A stretch of DNA of 64,000 nt from Maniola hyperantus (Eukaryota > Arthropoda > Insecta > Lepidoptera > Nymphalidae), in contig NC_048555.1 of the NCBI RefSeq assembly GCF_902806685.2, forward strand, positions 3,100,001 to 3,164,000, given 5' to 3'. The translations under genes were made by a program, and so were the position numbers. Below the pieces are notes generated by a model. The model was not told the origin of the DNA, searched no databases, and was given only the letters and a program-made list of their open reading frames with translations. Within the stretch, counting starts at the first letter, position 1, and each line of letters begins with the position of its first letter. This document shows positions 30,777 through 39,861 of the stretch, in pieces.

Positions 30777-33700
30777 ATGCCGGACACAAAAGTTGAGAGA
30801 CAGCACGAAGGACAAACAAATGTCACCGAAGTCACATCAAAAAGGCTCAATATAGTCGGAAACGTTAAGCCTATGAGCCTGGAGGGCAATTGTGCAGTTA
30901 ATTGGAAGAAGTGGCAACAAGCATTTGGCATATTTTTAAAGGCAAGTGGCCTTTCCGAGGAATCTGATGCAAGAAAAGTCGCAGTATTTTTACATTTTAT
31001 AGGCAGTGAATGCCTGGAAATATTCAACACTTTCAGTCTAGACATAGAAGAAATTACGTACAGTCAACTAATAAAGAAATTTGAAGAATATTTTGTGCCG
31101 AAAAGAAACATAACCTATGAATGCTACAAGTTTTTTACAACAAAACAAAATGTAGGTGAAAGTCTGGAAGACTTCTTAACACGTTTAATAAACAAAAGTA
31201 AGTCCTGCGAATTCGAGAGTTTACAAGAAAGAATGATAAAGGATATTTATATCACTAACATGCATGAAAATTATCAACATGTTCGGGAAAAACTTTTACT
31301 CGAAGAGGATTTGACCCTAGAACGGGCAAGGAATCTGTCAAAAACTATAGTGTCAGCAAAGTCTCATGCAGCCGAATTCAAGGAATCTACTAATGTGTTC
31401 TTCCAACGTCAGTCACTCAGTCAGTCTATGTCACAGTCAAGAGCAAGGTCGCAGTCAAGAACAATGGCTCAGTCAAGAAATAGATCACAGTCTCAAAATA
31501 GGAATATATGTACTCGGTGTGGACAAGTTCATCGATTTAAATGTCCAGCGCGCAATGCAAGGTGCAAAAAGTGTTCATTTTTAGGTCATTATGCAGCATT
31601 TTGTAAGTCTAAACAAGTGAAATATGTACAACAAGAGGATAATGATACATATGAAGGTAATGAGTCAAACTGTTTATTTGTCGGGCATTTAAATTCAAGT
31701 CTATCTACAAATGCAGATTGGAGTGTTAATTTTTTAATTAATAACATAAATGTACAGTGTATTTTAGATACAGGAAGTGATGCTAATGTCATGTCATATA
31801 ATTTGTTTCAGTCATTAAATGTCATTGAGAATTTGTCACCTTGTCATGCCAAAGTAACGTCTTATTGTGGAAATAGTATTCCAATATTAGGTCAACAAAA
31901 GCTTGAATGTACCTATCATATAAATAGTCAATCTCAGTCAAAAACAATTAATTTTATTATAGCAAATGTGTCGTCTCCAACTGTCATTGGTAAAAGTACA
32001 TGTACAGAGTTAGGTCTTATTAAAAGAGTCTTTAATATAGCCAAGTCAGATGATTGTCAAAGTGTATGTCAGAATTATGAGTCAAACCCAGTCACAAGTC
32101 ATTGTCAAAGTGTATGTCAGAACTATGAGTCAAATCCAGTCACAAGTGATAGTCAAACTCTGTCCGAGTCTCATAATTGTCAAGTTAACAATAATAATTG
32201 TCAGTCACAGTCACATTATAAAAATAATTGTCATGTTCAGTCACATTTACAGTCATATTATATTAATAATAATAATGATTTACAGAGTCTTTTGTCTAAG
32301 TATAAATCTGTATTCGATGGATTGGGCTGTCTACCTGGTGAGTGTCACATTACTGTCAATAAAGATGTCCGTCCCAAAATTGATCCACCACGGAAAGTTC
32401 CATTCTCATTACATGATAGACTGAAGAAGGAATTGGACCATATGGAAAGTCTGGATGTCATCACCAAGGTTACCGAGCCAACGTCATGGGTGAGTTCACT
32501 TATTTTAGTCGAAAAGAAAAATGGTCAACTTAGAGTCTGTCTTGACCCAAGAAATTTGAACGAAGCGATATGTAGATCACATTATCCAATACCTACTATT
32601 GATATTGTGCGATCCAAGCTACATGGAGCATCATATTTTTCTACGCTGGATGCTAGCAGTGGATTTTGGGTTATCTGTCTTGATTTAGAAAGTTCAATGT
32701 TGTGTACATTCAACACCCCATTTGGCCGGTACAGGTTTAAGAGATTACCTTTTGGTATCAACTGTGCCCCTGAAATATTTCATAGAATTATGACAGAAAC
32801 ATTTGGTGTACTACCTGGAGTCATGGTGTATGCTGATGATATTTTAGTCTATGGCAAGGATCGTCAAGAACATGATGAAAATCTACAAAGAGTGTTTAAA
32901 AAAGCTCAAGAAGTCAACCTAAAGTTTAATAAAAGTAAGTGTAAATTTGGTCATACACAAGTGAAATATTTAGGACATATATTTTCAAAAAATGGAGTGT
33001 CCCCCGACCCAGATAAAGTCAGGGCTATCAAAGATATGCCGTCGCCTGTCTGTCTCAAGGATCTACAAAGATTTCTAGGAATTTTAAATTATCTGGGAGG
33101 ATTTATTAAGAATTTGGCAGAGGAAACTGAACCTCTACGTCTATTATTAAAAAAGTCAAGCGAATGGTCATGGAATGAGAGTCATGAAGCTACATTTACA
33201 CGTCTAAAAAATATTATTTGTCAAGCGCCAGTCTTATCACACTATAATGTCAAAAAGTCAGTAGTCTTGTCAGTCGATTCAAGTCAGTCAGCAGTTGGTG
33301 CAGTCTTGCTTCAAGATAATCATCCAATTTGTTATGCTTCTAAAACATTAACGTCAAGTCAGAAGAACATGGCACAAATTGAAAAAGAACTATATGCCAT
33401 TGTCTTTGGATGTATTCGATTTCATCAATATCTTTATGGTAAAATAGTCACAGTAGAAACAGATCATCGTCCATTAATTACTTTATTTAAAAAGCCTTTA
33501 GCTGAAGTCCCAACACGTCTGCAGAGGTTAATGCTGAGATTACAGTCCTACGACCTAAAGGTTGAATACAAACCTGGCACTAAAATGTATATTGCCGATT
33601 CTTTATCACGTGCAGCTTTACCTGAGTGTAGTGAAGATGAGTTGGATGAAGATGTCATGGTTCATGTCAATATGCTAGTAAAAAACTTACCTATTTCAGA

Positions 33701-35012
33701 AGAACGTCTTCAGTGGCTTGTCGAGGCTACGGAAAATGATGAATGTTTGCAGCTACTGAAAAAATACTATCAGAAAGGATGGCCTGATAGAAAGTCAGAA
33801 GTCAATAAACTAGTCCTACCCTATTGGAATTGTCGTCATGAAGTCCATGCTGTCGGTAATTTATTATTAAAAGGTAACAGTCTTATAATACCTACAAAAT
33901 TAAGGTCAGAAATTTTGAAAATAATACACAGTGGTCATCAAGGCATCGAAAAATCAAAGAATTTTGCCAGAGGAGTTGTATATTGGCCTTTAATGTCACA
34001 TGATATACAACAGTGTGTGGAAAATTGTGAAATATGTCTATCACACAGGAATGCTAATCCGCCTGAACCTCTTATGTCACATAAAATTTGTTCTTTTCCT
34101 TGGGAAAAAGTGGGCATGGATTATTTAAAATTCAAAAATCAAACTATACTTGTCGTTGAAGATTATTATTCAAATTATATTGAAATTGCTAATGTCAGTT
34201 CAACGGGAGCCAAAGCTCTGATAAATGCGCTGAAACCTATATTCAGTCGCCACGGAATTCCTGTATTTGCGAACACGGATAACGGTCCGCCTTATAATTC
34301 CCAGGAATTCAAACAGTTCTTAGAGTCATGGAATATAACTCATACCACATCTAGTCCATACCTGCCTCGTTCTAATGGATTAGTGGAGTCTGGAGTAAAA
34401 ATTGTAAAACGCATACTTACTAAATGTGCAGAGTCAGGTGATGATCCATATCTTGCATTATTGCAATACAGAACTACACCTAGAAACAACCTACCGTCTC
34501 CATCTGAGTTACTGATGTCCCGTCGTCTCAGAACACTTATACCTACTGTTGTAAAACACCTTGAACCTAAAGTAATGAGTCATAGGATATATAAGAAAAT
34601 AAAACAACAGAATAATTATAAACAAAAGTTTTATTATGATAAAAAGTCAAAAAAATTGCCTAATGTCAACAAAGGAGATAAAATTATGTTTAAAAAGTCA
34701 CCAGAGTCAAAATGGCAACCGGGAAAAATTGTCAAGGAATGTGAGCAACCTAGATCATTTATAGTTGAAGCTCCAGATGGGTCTACATACAGAAGAAATC
34801 GCCAGCACTTGCTATCTTCGCATTCTTCAAGTCCAACTAAGGATACAATTCATGAAAACAAAGTAGAAAGTCCAGTCAGTAATAAACATGTCAGTCCAAA
34901 GAAGGAAATGAGAATGGAAGATTGTAAAGAAAGTAAAGATAAGGGAATAAAGACAACAATAAGTGGTAGACAGGTCAAACCCCCAGTTAGATTTCAAGAT
35001 TGCTATGATTAA
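30777..35012 (+). CDS. Gypsy gag-pol polyprotein, 1411 codons
   Basis: One frame encodes the whole polyprotein. I start at the ATG at 30777 (MPDTK); the frame is open a few codons upstream but has no earlier ATG. Numbering from this M: Gag about 30-200, an S/Q/R-rich stretch 210-240, and two zinc knuckles, the first shortened (C-x2-C-x3-H-x3-C, near 245-256) and the second canonical (C-x2-C-x4-H-x4-C, 263-276). The aspartic protease motif LDTGSD is near 330. RT carries FSTLDASSGFW near 621 and catalytic YADD (685-688). RNase H carries VDSS, KELYAIV and ETDHRPL (834-899). The integrase has an HHCC zinc region (about 1051-1087) and the DDE triad D1115, D1168, E1204 with the usual 35-residue D-E spacing. 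A basic tail follows. No stop or frameshift is visible. The protease-RT linker has a 17-residue tandem duplication (QSVCQNYESNPVTS). Gag and Pol are fused without a frameshift signal. Confidence 0.93.
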   Translation: MPDTKVERQHEGQTNVTEVTSKRLNIVGNVKPMSLEGNCAVNWKKWQQAFGIFLKASGLSEESDARKVAVFLHFIGSECLEIFNTFSLDIEEITYSQLIKKFEEYFVPKRNITYECYKFFTTKQNVGESLEDFLTRLINKSKSCEFESLQERMIKDIYITNMHENYQHVREKLLLEEDLTLERARNLSKTIVSAKSHAAEFKESTNVFFQRQSLSQSMSQSRARSQSRTMAQSRNRSQSQNRNICTRCGQVHRFKCPARNARCKKCSFLGHYAAFCKSKQVKYVQQEDNDTYEGNESNCLFVGHLNSSLSTNADWSVNFLINNINVQCILDTGSDANVMSYNLFQSLNVIENLSPCHAKVTSYCGNSIPILGQQKLECTYHINSQSQSKTINFIIANVSSPTVIGKSTCTELGLIKRVFNIAKSDDCQSVCQNYESNPVTSHCQSVCQNYESNPVTSDSQTLSESHNCQVNNNNCQSQSHYKNNCHVQSHLQSYYINNNNDLQSLLSKYKSVFDGLGCLPGECHITVNKDVRPKIDPPRKVPFSLHDRLKKELDHMESLDVITKVTEPTSWVSSLILVEKKNGQLRVCLDPRNLNEAICRSHYPIPTIDIVRSKLHGASYFSTLDASSGFWVICLDLESSMLCTFNTPFGRYRFKRLPFGINCAPEIFHRIMTETFGVLPGVMVYADDILVYGKDRQEHDENLQRVFKKAQEVNLKFNKSKCKFGHTQVKYLGHIFSKNGVSPDPDKVRAIKDMPSPVCLKDLQRFLGILNYLGGFIKNLAEETEPLRLLLKKSSEWSWNESHEATFTRLKNIICQAPVLSHYNVKKSVVLSVDSSQSAVGAVLLQDNHPICYASKTLTSSQKNMAQIEKELYAIVFGCIRFHQYLYGKIVTVETDHRPLITLFKKPLAEVPTRLQRLMLRLQSYDLKVEYKPGTKMYIADSLSRAALPECSEDELDEDVMVHVNMLVKNLPISEERLQWLVEATENDECLQLLKKYYQKGWPDRKSEVNKLVLPYWNCRHEVHAVGNLLLKGNSLIIPTKLRSEILKIIHSGHQGIEKSKNFARGVVYWPLMSHDIQQCVENCEICLSHRNANPPEPLMSHKICSFPWEKVGMDYLKFKNQTILVVEDYYSNYIEIANVSSTGAKALINALKPIFSRHGIPVFANTDNGPPYNSQEFKQFLESWNITHTTSSPYLPRSNGLVESGVKIVKRILTKCAESGDDPYLALLQYRTTPRNNLPSPSELLMSRRLRTLIPTVVKHLEPKVMSHRIYKKIKQQNNYKQKFYYDKKSKKLPNVNKGDKIMFKKSPESKWQPGKIVKECEQPRSFIVEAPDGSTYRRNRQHLLSSHSSSPTKDTIHENKVESPVSNKHVSPKKEMRMEDCKESKDKGIKTTISGRQVKPPVRFQDCYD

Positions 35013-35203
35013 GGATAATTTGTGAAAGTAGATTTTAAGTTTTCAAACTATAGTTGTACCACTGTCAGTCTATAAGTTAAAATGTTATGTCAAATGTCAG
35101 TATGTAAATAATTTTTATAAAATTGTCACACATTGTGTTGGTCCTAATGTCTTCATAAGTTAAGTTAATGTTTTAAAAAACAAAACAAAATGAAAAAGGG
35201 AGA
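35013..35203 (+). other. Gypsy 3' untranslated region with polypurine tract
   Basis: About 190 bp without a frame, rich in GTCA words. It ends AAAAAGGGAGA (35193-35203), a polypurine tract touching the 3' LTR. There is no room for env. Confidence 0.8.
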
Positions 35204-35381
35204 TGTTATGAGTATACATAGTCTGTGTCAATCTTGATACAAGAGGTCCGTGTCATTAGTCTTGGTTAGAAAAAGTCATCTTGTGATTTGTGATTATTAA
35301 ATTATATTTATATTTTCTATACACTTGATGCAGGCTATTTTATTGTCATATTATTTATACTAAAGTATTATAAATTATACA
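35204..35381 (+). repeat. Gypsy 3' LTR (178 bp)
   Basis: Same sequence and length as 30571-30748. Followed directly by the GTCCT duplication. Confidence 0.92.
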
Positions 35382-35386
35382 GTCCT
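35382..35386. repeat. Gypsy target-site duplication, right copy
   Basis: GTCCT; removing the gypsy and one copy rejoins the RT relic. Confidence 0.9.
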
Positions 35387-36554
35387 ATAACATTGGTGCC
35401 AATATTAGCGGGAATGATTGGAAAGGTAATGGTGAAACGTCTCAAAAAAAAAAATTCGATGCCAATGGTGTGCTCGTGGATGAACGATTTGGTTTTTGCA
35501 ATGACAGCTCCACTGTCGAGGATTGTTTCTGTTTAAGTGGAATAGATAATGATAGCCTGAATGACAGGGTACCTATTGCTATTATTTTTCTGGATGTGAC
35601 TAAGGCTTTTGACTTTGTGAATCATAAAATATTATTGGATAAATTAGATGGATATGGTGTTGCAAGAAGAGCTTATGAATGGATAGAGTCGTATTTGAAT
35701 GGACTGAAAATGTGCGCTGGGATTGCTAGAATGAAAAATAATACCAAAGGGTGTACGAATTTCCACTGGAATGTGATAAGCGGGGGGTACCTCAGAGTGT
35801 ATGGTATGTGTGGTGTATTAGAATCCTTCCGTTTGAACTGACTTCAAAAACGGAGGAGGTTTTTAAATTCGCATTTTCGCACATTACGATAGCGACCATT
35901 GTTCGTTGTGTATTGTTTGCAGATGATAGAATAATGTTGAAGGAATGTAGGAATGGGAATTGAACGGCGCTTTGGAGGATAATTAATTGAATTAGTAATA
36001 ATGACTTGGAAGTGCGCTTAAATAAAACTAAAATGATGCAGTTCATGATCATGCGACGATGGAGAGGGTTGATGAGTTAAAGTTTTTGGAAATAATTTGC
36101 GACAGGAACTCTAATTTGAGGGTGCACATTAGGTGTGTGTGCTGAATTGGACGAATTTGTGTATGCGTGGGGGGTCCTTCCACTGTGATGTATGAGCATA
36201 GAGGATATGGGCGTATTTATTAGGAGATGTCAAAAATATTTCCAACGAGATTATGAGGTAAAGATGAGTGGGTCGGTTGGATGCACGCACGAGCTATGCA
36301 TTTCAGAATGTCACAGTGGTACATGCATGAAAAGCGTTTGCGCTATGGCTGTAAAAAAAAAATGAACAATAAGCTGCCGATTGACATCAAAGGATGAGTT
36401 TGGATGTGTATAAGGAAGAGCTTAGTGAATTGCTTTTGGAAAAGTGCTATTGCGACGTTAAAGAATATTTGATTTATAAAAATGGGTTGTCTAAACGGCG
36501 AGGTGGCCATTTAGATGATAAACGGCGAGGTGGCTGTTTTGAAAAAAAAGGGGT
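35387..36554 (+). pseudogene. LINE relic, RT palm to C-terminus (right part)
   Basis: A frame at about 35470-35760 contains DERFGFCNDSSTVEDC, motif A FLDVTKAFDFVNHKILLDKL and WIESYLNG. Motif B is broken (near 35770-35785) and motif C reads FADDR (35916-35930), in another frame. Further on NNKLPIDIK shifts frame into LDVYKEELSELLLEKCYCDV and runs to a stop near 36553. The FLDxxKAFDxVNHxILL pattern is Jockey-like. Multiple frameshifts, stops and small insertions (for example a 'cttcaaaaacggaggagg' scrap near 35840) make it non-functional. Confidence 0.7.
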
Positions 36555-36675
36555 TGTCTAAAAGGCGAGGTGGCCATTTAGATGATAAACGGCGAGGTGG
36601 CTGTTTTGAAAAAAAGGGAGTTGTCTAAAAGGCGAGGTGGCCATTTAGATGATAAACGGCGAGGTGGCTGTTCCG
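36484..36675 (+). repeat. Three-copy tandem repeat, unit about 66 bp
   Basis: Units start at 36484, 36551 and 36617 with G(G/A)GTTGTCTAAA. Each holds GGCGAGGTGGCCATTTAGAT and AAACGGCGAGGTGGCTGTT, so GGCGAGGTGGC occurs twice per unit (six times), followed by related GGCGTGGCCG. It overlaps the end of the LINE frame, where it encodes KRRGG-type repeats, and continues into the 3'UTR. Confidence 0.8.
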
Positions 36676-37064
36676 ATAATGGATGGACGGCGGCGTGGCC
36701 GTTTCAGCTGAGGGGAGTTAGCTTGGTGTATAGTGTGGTGGGTGTTTGGAACAGGTGATAGGATCAGTAGCGGGGTACTGCTGGAGTTCGGGTTTTATGA
36801 GACATAATTATGAGCGGTGAGTCTATTATGGCAAATGGTGCAGTGTGTTTTAGAAGTTGCTACTATGGATAAAGTTGGGCTATGCTTTGGTTGTGTCATG
36901 CTTGTTTTATTTGTAATGGTTGTGATATGCATGCTTTAGAATATGTGGTTTGTGTGCTTGTGCTGATTGTCAGGATGAACGAGCGGATGTTCTGACGTTT
37001 ATAAAATGTTTGTGCTTGATACATACTAGCGCCCGAGGACGGTCGCATGTCAGAATGGCCGTAT
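36676..37064 (+). other. 3' interior of the composite element, non-coding
   Basis: GT-rich sequence with no frame, and no purine tract before the right long repeat. Confidence 0.5.
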
Positions 37065-38315
37065 TGGAGGGTCGATATTGAAAGAGTTCTTACTGTCTGT
37101 AGACACCGTGAAAAGAAACGTATGAGCTTTACTCTACGGAAGGTAGCCATCTTTATTTTAGTTGTCAGAGTTGGACTTTGACACGCACGCATTTGTTGTG
37201 GTTCACAATTTTCTCTCGCATTAAATTAATTAACTATCAGATTATAGCTTAGCTAATTATTATTCTTTGAGATAGGTAGGTAGTTTCTTAATCGTGATAT
37301 TTAATTCGGTGATTGTGATATAGTTAGAACAGTAATTGTTCGATGCTAATGTACATTGTGTTAAATCGTAACATCTAGTGCCATCCGGTGACTTTGTCTG
37401 CAAAGCACTATTAATAATGTTCGCTTAGTTGTTTGACGAATATGGAATACTAATTATTGGTGAATATTAGAGTAATTCGTGAGTTAACGTTTGGCTCAGT
37501 GGATAGATTATTATAAGGACATCCGTTAAGGTTATTTCTGCAGACGCTAGTGATTTAGAGTGTAATTGGAGATATACCGGCAGTTGAGATAATGATTAGT
37601 TTGAAGTGATAGTTTAGTGCGATAGTAACTTGAAGTTAACTTTGATAGTACCCGCTTTAGAATCGTATAACCCGGTTGGTAAAGAATCATTGATGACTCT
37701 CGTGTAATGTTGAAATGGATTAGACAATGAGTTGCCCATGAGATCGAATAGCTTACATTCTACCTGGTTTCTGTTGTGATCGCTTATTTGGGTGGATAGT
37801 AGTCGTGGCGCGTGTGGCGCACGATGCTATGGTGTTCTGTATGCAGATGTGCACAGAGTGGAGAAGGTAGAGCTATTGCGATATTCTGAATTAGTAATGA
37901 GAAGTCAATTATAAGATCTGGTTTAGATCGTAAGAGAGTCGATGCAATGATCCTTTTAAGAGCGTTCATGAAGTTGTGATTGATTACCTTGAGATGATTA
38001 GATAACGGAGTAGGTCGTGACTTGATTGAGAGGTTGCAATAGCAATTGCGCCCTAATCACACGATGTAGTGTTTAGCTTAGGTTAGCTAGTTTAGAGTGA
38101 GGTGAGGGGTCGCTGTGAGGGGTGGTTGGAGGCGACCATAGGTAGGGTTAGGTTAGGGTGATCTGGTTGTGTTACGTTGATGGTTTCCATGTGCGATACG
38201 TTACTGAGAACTATTTGTAAAGAACATGGATTAAAGTACCTACTTATTAATTACTACCTTCTGATGTCGGCTAAAGATGAATAATAATTATCAGCCATCC
38301 TCCTGTTCTCCGACA
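37065..38315 (+). repeat. Right long terminal repeat of the composite (1251 bp)
   Basis: TGGAGGG...CCGACA, matching 28284-29534 without indels; protein shadows of both copies are identical, so divergence is very low. Followed by TACATAT, the flanking duplication. Confidence 0.7.
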
Positions 38316-38379
38316 TACATATCCCATAAGTAGGTAAGTATCCAAGTTTAATTAAACACAGGTGGTGTTATGAATAGAA

Positions 38380-38784
38380 TGACGATCTTAATAATTTCAT
38401 TTAGTGGATCTCGTCGTTGTTCAGTCACTTCAGTCGACCTATCATAATCGAGAATTTTTCAAAATATTAACCGAACATTGTAAGTTTCTGTCGTTAGTTG
38501 TGTGTGCCTTTATGATTCAGTCGGGACGCCCCGCACACCCGCACAGCATTCGCGCTCGCCCGCACTAGGTTAGCGCGGCGGGTGTGCGGAACGTTCTCAC
38601 CTCGATTGCCATCACGACCTGTTGCGTACTATACTTAACATTTAAATGCGAGTGCGGCCCACGCAAGCATGTTGCGGAAAAAACAAAACCTTGGTCCATT
38701 GTCACACATGATTATAAATGACGTTATTTTCGCCCACTACCTTTTCCAAAAGTCAGCGAAAACCAGTCAACACTAAAAATAAAA
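38380..38784 (+). repeat. GC-rich repeat block
   Basis: GGGACGCCCCGCACACCCGC ... GCTCGCCCGCACTAGGTTAG ... GATTGCCATCACGACCTGTT GCGTACTATAC. The same words recur at 39655-39775 and, for the GATTGCCA...TCGACCTGT part, at 54668-54705. Unclassified family. Confidence 0.5.
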
Positions 38785-39205
38785 AAAACCGGCCAAGTGT
38801 GAATCAGGCTCGCGCAACGAGGGTTCTGTACTACAGTCGAATTTTTTCGACATTTTGCACGATAATACAAAAACTATGATGCATAAAAATAAATAAAAAT
38901 CTGTTTTAGAATGTACATGTGAATACCTTTCATATGATACCCCACTTGATATAGTTATCTTACTTCGAAAATTGATTACTAATTATTAGTTCATGACCCA
39001 ATTTAATTTTTTTTGTGTGATGTAACCACAAATTCACGGTTTTTCAGATTTTTCCCCGAATGTCTGCTATAAGACCTACCTATCTGCGAAATTTCATCAT
39101 TCTAGGTCGACGGGAAGTACCCTGTAGGTTTCTTGACAGACCGACAGACAACAAAGTGATCCTATAAGGGTTCCGTTTTTTCCTTTTGAGGTACGGAACC
39201 CTAAA
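38785..39205 (+). repeat. Interspersed family A, near full length
   Basis: From ACCGGCCAAGTGTGAATCAG via GAGGGTTCTGTACTACAGTC, GATACCCCACTTGATATAGT and GACAGACCGACAGACAAC to GGTACGGAACCCTAAAAG. This is the best reference copy in the window; a 70-bp 5' scrap is at 40885-40955. Confidence 0.7.
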
Positions 39206-39344
39206 AGTACCTACTATAATATTTTCATACAAATGTAGAGTCGTTGACCTTACTTTGGCAACTACTGAAATTTAAGCATTACACAATATGCCTCTATCTA
39301 TCAAATCTGCTGTTGGATTTTGAATCTTAAGCTTATTTTTCTAA

Positions 39345-39560
39345 GGTAGCTTATCGAAGGTCGTACTTTAGAATACCTTCGTGTTTGTTGTGGTTTTAAA
39401 TCTAGCGTTATCTGCAAGCCTTATCAGCTTTTACACCTTTCAAGTTATAAATTCCTTGTCTAAGTTGTTGATAAGGAATGTTTGGATAATGATTTCTATC
39501 GATCTACGTTTAGGGTTTATGGGATTTTAATAATTTGATAAGCTTGTTGCTCTTTTATCA
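39345..39560. promoter_or_regulatory. Minor GATA-motif cluster (candidate)
   Basis: Five WGATAA/TTATCW hexamers in about 200 bp (TTATCT, TTATCA, TGATAA, TGATAA, TTATCA), plus weaker GATAA words. Candidate enhancer only; no conservation data. Confidence 0.25.
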
Positions 39561-39599
39561 CGAGGGGTTTATTCGTATTCTAAGTGCGCTCCAAACAAA

Positions 39600-39775
39600 C
39601 GTAGGGACAGGTCGAGATGGCCATCGGGGTATGAGGCGGGGGGGGGGGGGGGGGGGGGGGGCGCCCCGCACACTTGCACACCACCCGCGCTCGCCCGCCC
39701 CGGGTTAGCGCGGGGGCTGGGCGGGTGTGCTTGGCGTTCCCTCCCCGATTGCCATCTCGATTTGTTGCGTACCTA
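39600..39775. repeat. Foldback block with a 24-base poly-G run
   Basis: The left GACAGGTCGAGATGGCCATC and the right GATTGCCATCTCGATTTGTT are inverted relatives. Between them are a run of about 24 G (39638-39661) and a copy of the GC-rich block CGCCCCGCACACTTGCACAC. The G run may be an assembly-sensitive site. Confidence 0.55.
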
Positions 39776-39861
39776 CTTGCTATGTTTATCTCTGCGACCT
39801 AGTACGACCTGACACGAAATGTGCAATAGGTACCTACCAATGCAAACAACTTAACACTACA

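Larger units (their letters stand above)
30571..35381 (+). mobile_element. Intact Ty3/gypsy LTR retrotransposon (4811 bp)
   Basis: Every structural landmark of a complete element is present: 178-bp LTRs that read identically, 5-bp target duplication, primer-binding site abutting the 5' LTR, an uninterrupted gag-pol frame, and a polypurine tract abutting the 3' LTR. The domain order protease-RT-RNase H-integrase defines Ty3/gypsy. No env frame follows. Short LTRs, fused gag-pol and the closing RRNRQHLL motif suggest the Mag-like side of the family; this is inference. It has inserted into the LINE relic inside the composite, in the same orientation. Confidence 0.92.
28284..38315 (+). mobile_element. 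LTR-type element without gag-pol, carrying a LINE relic and a nested gypsy
   Basis: Two 1251-bp direct repeats (TGGAGGG...CCGACA) bound a unit of about 10.0 kb, or 5.2 kb without the nested gypsy. Seen: constant offset of 8781 bp over the entire repeat with no indel, TG...CA termini, a flanking duplication, and TCAGAAGTGGGAT directly inside the left repeat, which matches the complement of a tRNA-Leu 3' end but lacks its terminal TGGTG. The interior encodes no recognisable gag, protease, integrase or LTR-type RT; it holds a degenerate LINE endonuclease/RT sequence in the same orientation. No purine-rich PPT precedes the right repeat. Best reading: a large retrotransposon derivative (LARD-like) mobilised in trans. 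A local tandem duplication or an unknown terminal-repeat retroelement are alternatives. Confidence 0.6.

Noticed and set aside
32050..32424. Second frame inside gypsy gag-pol
   Set aside because: Shadow of the low-complexity linker in another frame; no start context or protein features.
35013..35203. Remnant env gene after gypsy pol
   Set aside because: Only about 190 bp lie between the pol stop and the 3' LTR, with no open frame.
35470..35963. Independent reverse-transcriptase gene
   Set aside because: It is the right half of the LINE relic interrupted by the gypsy; motif C is in another frame and motif B is broken.
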